A stretch of DNA of 64,000 bases from Echria macrotheca (taxonomy: Eukaryota > Ascomycota > Sordariomycetes > Sordariales > Schizotheciaceae), in the NCBI GenBank assembly GCA_030411725.1, contig MU839842.1:434001-498000 (forward strand). The letters are read 5' to 3'. A program made the translations under genes and the position numbers. The notes under the pieces are model-generated. The model was given only the letters and a program-made list of their open reading frames with translations. It was not told where the DNA came from and did not search any database. Of the stretch, positions 10,809 through 20,200 are shown piece by piece. Numbering within the stretch: the stretch's first letter is position 1; each line of letters opens with the position of its first letter.

Positions 10809-11255
10809 ATATGGAGGGTGAGCAGGTGTTAGCTCCGGATCTGGACTCGTCCCCCTTCGAAACCTGTCGTTGGCTCAGCCGAGGATGGACCCTCGGGAAC
10901 TGCTCGCCCCAACCAAGCTGACTTTCTACGACAAGTGGTGGAAATGCATCGGCAGCCTTTCCGACATTTCATATTCGTTCAACGCCGCACTGCTAGCCCA
11001 GTCGAGTAGGTACCTCTGCCAACCTCGTGTGGTTTTCGCCACGAATGAGTCGGCTACAACATGTCATGGCTTCCGACAGGAGAACAACTTGAAAGCAAGA
11101 TATGACCTCCTTTCTCCTTGAAGCTTCGTATCAACCACCGCTGTTATTAGGGGAAGCGATCCTGCGTTCCTTCGACTTCAAGAGGAAAGCATCAGGACAA
11201 TAAAGGATGACTCCATCTTCGCGTGGTCATGGCACGACTCGATCTAGCCGTGGAC
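10809..11255 (+). pseudogene. HET-domain pseudogene (HET-E/D-type core)
   Basis: Broken remains of a HET gene, recognisable against the intact HET gene at 50769-52610. Seen in order: CRWLSRGWTL at about 10865-10894, a one-base frameshift, ELLAPTKLTFYDKWWKCIGS, then RMSRLQ...RRTT, a TGA stop at 11090-11092 where the family has TTR-EDMAYSLLG, then FLLEASYQPPLLLGE, a second frameshift, and DPAFLRLQEESIRTIKDDSI followed by FAW and a stop. The first third of the HET domain (the SHTWG block) is missing. It lies about 370 bp upstream of, and in the same orientation as, the NACHT-ankyrin gene, which lacks an effector domain. Confidence 0.85.
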
Positions 11256-11449
11256 AGTGTCGCCTCTGTTGCTTCTTGGTTGGGACTTCGTGACTCAGGA
11301 GTCGGCGGGAGCGGGGCCGCCAGGCAGGCACGTTGTAACCTGAATTCCGAAGACGATAGGAAGGAACGGCACACTACCCCGCCCCGTGCCGCACCCGCAG
11401 GCAGCCGTTTACATATCTCTAACCGTATTATTCCCGTCTGTTAGGCTGA

Positions 11450-11566
11450 GAAGGAGCACCCCCGTCAGATAGCAGGAGCATACGGACCAGCACCACCTGT
11501 ATTTAGCTAGTCGAGGGCTCACCTCCCCTCTTCCACAAAACAAGCATCCTCACTCCTGTCTTTCAC
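11450..11566 (+). repeat. Diverged repeat, copy B, in the promoter of the NACHT-ankyrin gene
   Basis: Partner of 4695-4812, with the same block order (AAGGAGCACCC, CTGTATTTAGC, GAGGGCTCACCTC, TCCACAAAACA, GCATC, CTGTCTTTCA). It ends about 60 bp before the start codon at 11629, so it probably contains the core promoter or transcription start. Confidence 0.7.
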
Positions 11567-11620
11567 GTCTTCGACTTTCGTCAGTTCCAACCCCCCACAA
11601 ACCGACGAGACAGCCGGACG

Positions 11621-11641
11621 ATGCCAAAATGGAAGCCATGA
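11621..11641 (+). promoter_or_regulatory. Six-codon uORF overlapping the NACHT-ankyrin start codon
   Basis: An ATG at 11621 opens a six-codon frame that ends at TGA 11639-11641, in another frame than the main ATG at 11629. If it is in the transcript, scanning ribosomes would meet it first. Its context is weaker than that of the main ATG. Confidence 0.5.
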
Positions 11642-14600
11642 TCGGCGGCAACGAAGAGCCCTGGGATCGAGATGCGGTACTTCTCGGCCGCGACGATGTC
11701 AGCGACTTCAACGAAGAAAACATCCTGCCCCAGCCTCCTGAAGTCCTCGCCAAGATCCGCCAATGGCTGCAACCGACCGACTACGACAGCGAGGGCGGGG
11801 AATACAAAAAGCATTCGGCCTCACACCTCGCCGGCACAGGAGGCTGGCTGTTCTCCTCTGACGCATACCAAACTTGGCATTCGAGCGAGGACGACGGCCT
11901 GCTGTGGATTCGAGGTGAGCTTCGGCGACGTAGGTATGGACGCGGGACCACATTTGCTGATTTGTCGCAAGGAATACCTGGGTCTGGAAAATCCGTTTTC
12001 GCGGCGTCCATTATCGATCACCTCCGCCAGGAAGACTGCCCTATCCTCTTCTTCTTCTTCAGACAGATCATCGACGCCAACCATCGACCGATAGCCGCGG
12101 TCAGAGACATGCTTGTGCAGCTGCTTCCCTTGAGCCCGCCCCTACAGCAAGCCTTCAAGGAGTACATCGACAACGATCGTGGTATCGATAGCATAACCAA
12201 CACAGATTTATGGCACCATCTTCGACGAGCAACCGTCTACATGCCCAGGGTCTATTGCGTAGTTGATGCGTTGGATGAGATGGACCAGACCGACGATCTC
12301 GAACCGTTCCTGCGGTCGCTTATCGAGTTCGCATCATGGCGGTCCGGTCAAGTCAAAGTCGTAATTACGAGCCGGCCAGTCGCTTATATCGAAGGCCCTC
12401 TCCGAACAGCGAGGGCTCTTCACATACGTCTGGAGGAAAAACAGGTTGACATGGACATTGCCAAATTCGTTGAGCACAAGCTCAGTCAAAGCACGATTCC
12501 CGGTCATCTTCAGGATCGCATTCGTGCGGCCGTCCCGGGCAATGCCAACGGCCTATTTCTATACGCACGGCTCGCCATGGACGCGTTTCTGAAACCGTGG
12601 GCGGATATAACCAAAGTGCTGGAAGAGCTGCCCCGGGACCTCAATGTCATGTACACTGATCTCTTGAGGGAGCATTCCCGACGATCTGGAGTCCCAGCAC
12701 CGATCCAGCTTTTAATCCTACAAGCTGTCACACACGCCACTCGACCTCTTAGACTTCTCGAGATTGCCGATTTTATCAATCTCACGCAGTATCCCCCAGA
12801 CAAGCGCGACTTGAAGACCGTGAAGAGTCTTGTCCGAGCAGCATGCGGGCCGCTCCTGGAGATCCTCCCAGACGAGACGGTCTCGGTTGTACATCACAGT
12901 TTGACTGAGTTTCTCAACGGCTCCACACGGAAACCCGAGGCCCCGAAACCCGAAACGAACACCTTTCCGGTTCTCGAGTCGGGGCCGACCCATAACCGTC
13001 TCGGCGTGGTCTGCCTGTCCTACCTTGTGTTTGGCTGCTTCGACGGGGATGAGGGCGTAGAGAAAACCGGACCCAGTCGCACCGGGTCTCATGTCTACTT
13101 CAACAAGGAAGAGTTTTGTCTGCGCTACCCGTTCGCTCAATATGCTTCGCAGAACTGGCATAGTCATTGGAGAAAGGCGGCCCTCACAGGTCACAACATG
13201 TCCGAAATAAACCAACTTGTCGATAAATTGCTTCACCATGCACGACTGGCAGACTGGGCGAGTATCGCCGGGACTTGTTTCGGCGGGGAATACGGGCTTA
13301 GCCCTCTCAGCATAGCCGTCCGATACGGACTCGACGAATATGTCGGCCTTCTCCTTGGCCGACCGGAAACTGACATAAACCGGGACATTCCTGACGCAGG
13401 TCCACCTATTTGTCTGGCGTCCAAGGAAGGCCACGAGAAAATTGTCGCCATGCTATTGGATGCAGGCGCTAGCACCGGTGCTCATACAGAAAGAGGAGAG
13501 ACGCCGATGCTATTAGCTGCCAGTCATGGCCATCAACACACGGTCAAATTCCTCCTAGAACAAGGGGTAGATCCGTTCGAAAAGCTCTGCCTGGACACTG
13601 GCCCCAGCCAACGTGGCAGGCAAGAATTCCATCAGAACGCTTTGTTCAGGGCCTGCAACCATGGTCATATCCGTGTCGTCGGCGAGATCGCCCGATGTAT
13701 CAAAACCGCCAAGCAGGCAAGCACACTTCTGTGGTGTGCGGTACGAAGTAAGAGGCCTGAAATGGTCGAGTTGGCACTGGCACAACCCTTGGTCCAGGTC
13801 GATGCGGAACCAGAACCTCAGTTCTGTACTGGAGATCCACCTATCTCGCCCGGAATGACTCCTCTGATCGCCGCCAGCGATGCGAGGAACCCGAGGATCA
13901 TTGAGCTTCTCCTCCAGGCTGGCGCCAACCCCAACGCTCAGTACGATGGCGCATTCAGCACTGCCGGCGGAAACGCCCTCAACGCGTTGACGGCCGATCG
14001 TTGGCGGTGCGCCGAGGAAGAGAGGTCACCGACGAGGGTGGGCGAGTGTCTGAGGCTCCTGGTAGCTGCCGGCGCAGACACCAATCAGCTAGACAGGAAA
14101 GGAAACTCGGTGCTGCATAATGTCACTGACCCCGTCTCAGCCCGCCTGCTGCTCGACGCAGGTGCGGACCCCAATGTCACGAACAGCGCAGGCCAGACGG
14201 TCCTGCATACTTGTGACAACAAAGAAATTCTCGAGGTCCTCTTGGCATATGCTGATACGGATATCGAACGAAAACAAGCGCGAAACCTACTGACTCCTCT
14301 GTTATGCGCCATCTCAAGGGCTAGGTTCGCCGTCGCAATCCGCTTGCTAGAAAAAGGAGCCAGTCCTCTGGCTGTGGATAACCGAGGGGCCGGTGTCTTC
14401 CACTATGCCGTGCTCTCGACTGGCGGCTTTCCTTCCAACAATCCACAAGGGCTGGCACAACTACCAGGACTGATCCATCACCTTCGCCAATATGGCGGAG
14501 ATGCCAATATTCCCAATTCTGAAGGAAGAACTGCTCTTCACACATATGTGAGCAGCGCCAAGTATGAATCAGTCTTGAGAGACAACCCATGTGTTTTGCA

Positions 14601-17600
14601 GGCCCTTATTGCCGCTGGGGCAGACGTCGAAGTCAAGGACCACGACGGGAGGACACCGCTATATCTGATGATGCTCGGGACACCATCAGATTATGAAGCC
14701 AGGTGGGACATATTCATACGGGCCGGGGCGCGACCTGATTCAACCGATAATAACGGACGTACTTTATTCCATGCCTTGAAAGTGGACTCCAATTTCACTC
14801 GCCTTAGTCAACTTTATATCACTCACGGGTTGGATCCCAAACAAACCGACTACGAGGGAAACACTCTCTGGCACGTCCACGCCCAGGACCTCGCAGACAT
14901 GGACTATGAAAAATCCGAAGCAGCGCAGGGTCGCCCGGAGAGCCTCCTGCCGCTAATCGAGCTTGATGTCGACCCCTTACAACCTAACCATGCAGGCCGA
15001 ACGCTCCTCCACGAGTTGTCTCACTTCGAATCCAGCTCTCTGAGGAGTTGGCGGGATGTCCGCGAGGGGTATACTCGGACGATTACTCCGCCGGGTCGCC
15101 AGCACGAGACCATGCTGACGTACGCGATCCAGCTGCACGAGGCTCGAGGTGTGGGTGTGGACCAACAAGACAAACACGGCGTCACGGCCCTCCACATCTC
15201 CTCGACACACAGCGAATACAATGTACAGCGGCTCCTAGAAGCAGGCGCAGACCCCCTCAAAGCTACGCACGAGGGTCTCACACCGCTGCACCTGGCGGCC
15301 CGGTCTCACCAGCCGAACGTTGTTGCCCTCCTCCTGGAGTGGCTCAAGACGCACCATGGTGAGGATGTTCTGAGGAGCGCTGTCAACAGTAGTGCCGAGT
15401 CCTTCCTCGCCAAGACGCCACTGCTACACGCCTGTGTATCGGGCACCTTCCAGAGCGTACAAATGCTCCTCGAAGCAGGCGCCAGATCAGATGTAGCCAA
15501 CTGGACCCCGCTCGCTCAATTCGAAACGGAAGATCGGAAGTGGCCAGGTTACAACGGGTCCACCTCCATTTCCCCTGTCGGCAGACGTAGGTCATCGGCT
15601 GTACGTCTCCGGGATAACCACCGATTCCACGGATCCCTCCGCCTCGACTACCCCCTAGACCGTCTCGACGAGATTCTAGATCTGCTCTGGGACTACATGC
15701 CTGCTAAAAAGGAGAATCTAGCTCGTGCCATCGGCCTAGCAACCAGGAGCAGCCATGATTACACGGTCGAGGTTCTGGTTCGCCAGTTTAAGAAGCGTTT
15801 TCCCGAATGCGATGTTTCCATTTCCGGCGTCGATAGTTTCCCAAGCGAAGAAAAGTTTAGCCCGCTAGCCCTCGACCTGTGTCTAGGACGCCGGGAAGCC
15901 AACAGGACAGTTGCGTCTTCGGAGCGACACAGGCAGTCTAGTCCTGACGTATTTCGGTCTTTGATGAGGCTGCGAGACTATGACGGTACCGTTGACGCGC
16001 TGAAGGCAAGCGGTGGTCTAACTGCCGACCTCGGTGGACTTGAAATCCTGCACAGTCTGGTTCTCGGCGGCTTCGCTTCCATCCTCAAGCAGGTCGCGAC
16101 GAAAGAGGTCGTGCGGCAGTTGGACAGCTGGAAGACGCGAGAGCCTCTCGCTCGCCGGTTGAAAGACTCTCCGAACCTCAGACGGCCCCTCTTACATGTT
16201 GCGTGCGACGTCGAGAGGCCAAATATGGACGTCCTCCGCGTTCTCGTCGAGGATCTCGGTGTGGATGTCCATGGCCGCGACATGTGCCCGAGACATATCG
16301 GGCAGGGAGGCCAGAAAGAGTATGTTCCCGACCGGACAGTGCTCCATGTGCTGGCTGAGGGAAGGCATTATTGGCAGCATGCCTTCGCTGTTCGCTATCT
16401 CATTCAGAAGGGCGTTGATTTTGAAGCGCGAGATGCAGCCGGGCTGACGCCGCTTCTCATCGCGCTTGGGAACATCGGGTTACCGTCTTTCGATATTCGC
16501 ATGGTCAGGGAGCTGGTTAGTGCTGGAGCCAATGTCAACGCTATCACTCCGGGCGGTCGGACCTGTCTTGGTCAGGTCGTGAGCGACCCCCTGATTGTTC
16601 GTTACCTGCTCGAGAGCGGAGCCAGGACAACATTTTCGGCGTTGGAATGCTCCATCACTTGTACGAGGCCAGATGTCCTCGAGATGTTACTGGACCATGG
16701 GGCGGATCCGAATATGAAGGAAACAGAGGCTGAACGGGAAAGAATCGCCATGCTGCTCGAGCAGTCACCGTTGGGCCGGCCTCCGACCTTTTATGGGACA
16801 CGTATGGGTACCGAAAAACCTAAAACCCGTAAATCGGATCATTTTCCGCTGGAGCTGGCTGTCGAGATGGGCAGTGGGCTTTGGGCTGACGTCAAGGTAT
16901 GCGAAACGATGGTCCAGCTACTCCTCAACCATGGCGCAGACCCCAATGCTGTTTGCCCTGACAAGAGCATCATCATCCACAGGATGATCGCAAACGGGAC
17001 ACTCACAAAGGGAAGTTTCGCAAATATTTGCTTGGGGGCACCATCGATCAACCTCGAGGCCCGTGATGCCAACGGCCGTACCCTGCTCCACGCAGCATGT
17101 CGAGGGATGAACAACGGCGATGGGTCACTAGCAATACTGCTGCTCGATCGCGGAGCAGATGTTCGCGCCATCAGCGAAGACGGCTGCAATGCTCTACATC
17201 ACCTGAACAGCAGAGATAACATATTCCACACCAAGACGGTATCGATCCCAGCCCTCCGGCGCATCCTAGCCGCCGCCCCGGACCTGGTAAATCAGAAGGA
17301 CAACCACGGCCAAACACCACTCCACAAAGCCCTCGCTCTAAAAGCCACTGACGCCGCCAACGTCTTGCTCTCGGCAGGCGCCGATCCGGCCGCAGCCGAC
17401 TCCTACGGCAACACACCCCTGCACTGGCTCATGTACAGCCCCTGGGAGATCGACGACAGCGGCAATGTCGTCGGGGGCGCATACGAGGTGTTCACCAAGC
17501 TCACAGCAGCAAAAGCGGACGTCAACGTCCGCAACCCGGCCGGCGAAACGCCCCTGTTCTGGTTCTTCCGCAGCGGCAGGGTCAAGCACGGCGAGGCATG

Positions 17601-17988
17601 GAGGGAGCGCCACGAGTGGCCCGTCCAGGCGACGGACCCGGCTGGCATCGCAGCTGAGAGTCGCGTTCGCTTTGCGAGTCTGCCGCTGATGCGGCTGTTT
17701 GAGGAGCACGGGATGGATTGGCGGACCACCAATGAGGCGGGGCAGTCGCTTTTGCATGTCGTCGTCAAGCACACGGATATGTATACGAAGGGCGACGTGT
17801 GTTTGGATCATTTCCGCTTTTTGATGGGGAGGGGGGTCGATCCGCTTCTTGAGGATAAGGAGGACCGGAGTGCGTTGGATATTGCTGCTATTAGGGGGTT
17901 GAAAAAGATTTTGGCTATGTTTAAGCGGGATGTGCCGGAGGACGAGGACGAGGAAGAGGAAGAGGAGGAGGAGGAGATGGAGGAGTGA
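11629..17988 (+). CDS. NACHT-ankyrin NLR-like protein, 2100 aa after splicing
   Basis: A STAND NTPase of the fungal NLR class; such proteins oligomerise on ligand sensing and trigger an effector. Seen: residues 1-95 are the linker that usually precedes NACHT (IRQWLQPTDYDSE, the GTGGWLFSSDAY block). The P-loop GIPGSGKS is at 96-103 and the Walker B region CVVDALDE at about 191. After NACHT come more than 20 ankyrin-type repeats (for example TPLHLAARSHQPNVVALLLE), ending in a Glu-rich tail. A 57-bp intron (11915-11971, GTGAGC...CAAG, branch TGCTGAT) must be removed to give LLWIRGIPGSGKS. It is in phase and has no stop. No HET, PNP, patatin or amyloid motif is present at the N-terminus, which starts directly at the linker. 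Other in-frame introns cannot be excluded. Confidence 0.88.
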   Translation: MEAMIGGNEEPWDRDAVLLGRDDVSDFNEENILPQPPEVLAKIRQWLQPTDYDSEGGEYKKHSASHLAGTGGWLFSSDAYQTWHSSEDDGLLWIRGELRRRRYGRGTTFADLSQGIPGSGKSVFAASIIDHLRQEDCPILFFFFRQIIDANHRPIAAVRDMLVQLLPLSPPLQQAFKEYIDNDRGIDSITNTDLWHHLRRATVYMPRVYCVVDALDEMDQTDDLEPFLRSLIEFASWRSGQVKVVITSRPVAYIEGPLRTARALHIRLEEKQVDMDIAKFVEHKLSQSTIPGHLQDRIRAAVPGNANGLFLYARLAMDAFLKPWADITKVLEELPRDLNVMYTDLLREHSRRSGVPAPIQLLILQAVTHATRPLRLLEIADFINLTQYPPDKRDLKTVKSLVRAACGPLLEILPDETVSVVHHSLTEFLNGSTRKPEAPKPETNTFPVLESGPTHNRLGVVCLSYLVFGCFDGDEGVEKTGPSRTGSHVYFNKEEFCLRYPFAQYASQNWHSHWRKAALTGHNMSEINQLVDKLLHHARLADWASIAGTCFGGEYGLSPLSIAVRYGLDEYVGLLLGRPETDINRDIPDAGPPICLASKEGHEKIVAMLLDAGASTGAHTERGETPMLLAASHGHQHTVKFLLEQGVDPFEKLCLDTGPSQRGRQEFHQNALFRACNHGHIRVVGEIARCIKTAKQASTLLWCAVRSKRPEMVELALAQPLVQVDAEPEPQFCTGDPPISPGMTPLIAASDARNPRIIELLLQAGANPNAQYDGAFSTAGGNALNALTADRWRCAEEERSPTRVGECLRLLVAAGADTNQLDRKGNSVLHNVTDPVSARLLLDAGADPNVTNSAGQTVLHTCDNKEILEVLLAYADTDIERKQARNLLTPLLCAISRARFAVAIRLLEKGASPLAVDNRGAGVFHYAVLSTGGFPSNNPQGLAQLPGLIHHLRQYGGDANIPNSEGRTALHTYVSSAKYESVLRDNPCVLQALIAAGADVEVKDHDGRTPLYLMMLGTPSDYEARWDIFIRAGARPDSTDNNGRTLFHALKVDSNFTRLSQLYITHGLDPKQTDYEGNTLWHVHAQDLADMDYEKSEAAQGRPESLLPLIELDVDPLQPNHAGRTLLHELSHFESSSLRSWRDVREGYTRTITPPGRQHETMLTYAIQLHEARGVGVDQQDKHGVTALHISSTHSEYNVQRLLEAGADPLKATHEGLTPLHLAARSHQPNVVALLLEWLKTHHGEDVLRSAVNSSAESFLAKTPLLHACVSGTFQSVQMLLEAGARSDVANWTPLAQFETEDRKWPGYNGSTSISPVGRRRSSAVRLRDNHRFHGSLRLDYPLDRLDEILDLLWDYMPAKKENLARAIGLATRSSHDYTVEVLVRQFKKRFPECDVSISGVDSFPSEEKFSPLALDLCLGRREANRTVASSERHRQSSPDVFRSLMRLRDYDGTVDALKASGGLTADLGGLEILHSLVLGGFASILKQVATKEVVRQLDSWKTREPLARRLKDSPNLRRPLLHVACDVERPNMDVLRVLVEDLGVDVHGRDMCPRHIGQGGQKEYVPDRTVLHVLAEGRHYWQHAFAVRYLIQKGVDFEARDAAGLTPLLIALGNIGLPSFDIRMVRELVSAGANVNAITPGGRTCLGQVVSDPLIVRYLLESGARTTFSALECSITCTRPDVLEMLLDHGADPNMKETEAERERIAMLLEQSPLGRPPTFYGTRMGTEKPKTRKSDHFPLELAVEMGSGLWADVKVCETMVQLLLNHGADPNAVCPDKSIIIHRMIANGTLTKGSFANICLGAPSINLEARDANGRTLLHAACRGMNNGDGSLAILLLDRGADVRAISEDGCNALHHLNSRDNIFHTKTVSIPALRRILAAAPDLVNQKDNHGQTPLHKALALKATDAANVLLSAGADPAAADSYGNTPLHWLMYSPWEIDDSGNVVGGAYEVFTKLTAAKADVNVRNPAGETPLFWFFRSGRVKHGEAWRERHEWPVQATDPAGIAAESRVRFASLPLMRLFEEHGMDWRTTNEAGQSLLHVVVKHTDMYTKGDVCLDHFRFLMGRGVDPLLEDKEDRSALDIAAIRGLKKILAMFKRDVPEDEDEEEEEEEEEMEE

Positions 17989-18102
17989 GAGGTAGCATCT
18001 GGGGATGGTAACTGGTACTGACGTTTGGGGTAGTTGTTTGGAGGAGTTTGGATACATGTAGGCTCCAGGTTCGTGGATATGAATTTGAACTTCTTTTGTG
18101 TT

Positions 18103-18347
18103 GGCGTCTGATACGGGTGTACCGCCTTTTTCATCCGTACGTATCCCCTTAAATATGAGACTTTAAGAGATAAACTTTTCGCGTAAATCCTCAGATTTAA
18201 GCGTTTTGGCGTATTAGCAATCGCAAAAGAGCCATTAATAACAGCTTTTAGGAAAAATATCAACAGTAGATTAGAGGGCAAAGGCGTAAAACGCTATGGC
18301 GGGGCATATACCCGTAGCAAAAAAGGGGTACACTACTATCAGATGCT
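18103..18347. mobile_element. hAT-type MITE copy 1, 245 bp, decayed
   Basis: The ends are imperfect inverted repeats (GGCGTCTGATACGGGTGTAC and, reversed, AGCATCTGATAGTAGTGTAC). It is flanked by 8-bp near-duplications, TTTGTGTT (18095-18102) and TTTATGTT (18348-18355). The right part shares GCGTAAAACGCTAT and CCCGTAGCAAAA with the element at 41586-41994. No coding capacity. It inserted just downstream of the NACHT-ankyrin gene. Most differences between the copies are C/T or G/A changes. Confidence 0.85.
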
Positions 18348-18600
18348 TTTATGTTGCCTCCTGCCGAGCCAGTGTCCAGGTCCCGATGGCTTGTTTTTAA
18401 GACGTAAAATGGTGCATACCTATACTGGAGCCATCATCGTGTCATCCCTCGGGAACCTAATCAAGATCAACTACCTCACGAGTTGTGCCGCCTGCTTCTA
18501 CATCCCATCTGGAGATATATCATCCACACCCCTCTTTCCAGTCCCTGCACGGGCATGCTTAACGTCTTATACACCAGATCTGCTCTGCTCATAACGCATC

Positions 18601-19294
18601 TCACAAATCTGCTCCTTGTCCACGCCACGCAGCAACGGCCTCTTCCCAGCCTACCACCGTCACCGCCTTCTCCCTCAAGCGCGCCTCCACCTCCCGCTCA
18701 ATCTCCGTCGCCGACTGCGCCTCTCTATTATAAGTAGAGTGCGCCCCGCTGAGAAGGGTCACGCCGAACCCAGCATTCAGCGCTCCCTTGCAGCTCTCCT
18801 CGACGCAGTACTCGCTCATGATGCCGATCGCGATGACGTGCTCGATGCCAGATGCTTTGAGCTTTGCGCCGAGGTCTGGGTTCGATGTGAATACGTCATC
18901 TATCTCGGCGGCAGTTAGTTTGTCTAGTTGAAGACGACCAGGTAGGTAGATAGGTAGGTTGGGGTCTAATCCTACCATCTTTTTTCTGCACCAACCACTC
19001 CTGGGAAACACCATCCCTCGGTTCAAACACCAACTTCCACAGCTCGGATCCCCTGTTCAGAGGCCCGTCCTCCGGCGGCTCTTCATGTTGAATAAACACG
19101 ATCAAAGCAGGGCGCGCCTCATCAGAGGAGGACTCGTCAACCCGCCGTGAATGTGTATCGAGCAAGCTGCGCGCCGTCTCTAAAATCTTGGCGCCTGCAT
19201 GGCGAATTCGGGCCGCGGCGGGTATCTCATGCTCGCGGTCGTCGGCGATGCCCTTTTGGATGTCTATGTAGAAGAGTGCTGCGGCTGGAGCCAT
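18601..19294 (-). CDS. Isochorismatase-like cysteine hydrolase, 213 aa
   Basis: A small cytosolic hydrolase of the isochorismatase superfamily; the substrate cannot be read from the sequence (nicotinamidase-, isochorismatase- or N-carbamoylsarcosine-hydrolase-like). Exons 18976-19294 and 18601-18923 on the minus strand total 214 codons with the stop. Seen: FYIDIQKG with the catalytic Asp11, VQKKD (candidate catalytic Lys 104/105) and GIMSEYCVEES with the nucleophile Cys146, preceded by SNPDLGAKLKASGIEHVIA. The 52-bp intron contains CTACC repeats. The length is normal for the family. The predicted splice joins KKD to DKLTAAEID; the exact acceptor could differ by a few codons. Confidence 0.82.
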
Positions 19295-20200
19295 TTATTG
19301 ATTGTGTTATTAGGAGGTTCGACCGTGTATACGCGCTGTTGAGAGTCGTCGATGAGAGTTGTTCAACTGTTGACTCTTGAGTCACATGCGGGGAAGCGGA
19401 CGACTCGTTCGGTTCATCAAGCCGCTGCGACGCGGGATGGGGGTGGGAGCTCATTGGCTCCTTCCGCGTACTCTTGAATCCGAAAGAAGGTAAGCAGGTG
19501 TAGGTCGCGGGTCAATAGGGGGCTATGCTTACGTGTCACGTTACTGCGCACCACACAATAGACTTTGATCCTCCATACCTACCTACTGTGGTATTCAATT
19601 CCACAACGAACTCATTGCCGGCCGCAGGAGGCCTTGCGGGAAATTTGGCGTCGTTCTCCTTTTTTCAGCGAAATGACCCAGTCGTGCTGACCCGGCTTCG
19701 GGCTCTACTCCGGCCCGCCCCGGGTCGGTTATCGGGATAAACCATTGCTGATCCTTTCAAGTCCGAGGGGGCGAGTGAGAGGAGCCCTTCAGTAATTGGG
19801 GTTCGGGAGCCTAGCCAGGGTATGCATGGGTATAGGCTTTTACCACTTCAGATCTTGTTTATCGGTTCTTGGCGTAACATTTACTCTCTGCCTGTTCCCC
19901 GTGCGTATTTGTCCGACGACGTCAATAGTAGAGGGATCCACATATCTTACATATACACTGAGTGCGGCCGCTGAATACCCAAATTGTATCTGACAGACAA
20001 CGGTAAGGGGTGGATAATGGATTAGACCCGTGCATGTGGATATTATCTCCCTCCCGTAGACGAGATCCTACGTACGCTAAAAGTTTGTTGCCTCCATCTA
20101 CATATAGACAATATCGTCGGTCTCGACATCCCCAATGCCCTCGTGTTCCCACGCCCCGACCATGACAACCCCAAGACCACCGGGGCCTTGACAACTCGCA
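19295..20200. other. Intergenic region between divergent genes
   Basis: Promoter space for the hydrolase (minus) and the FAD oxidase (plus). Apart from short (ACCT)n-type runs near 19580, I see no gene or repeat. Confidence 0.4.
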
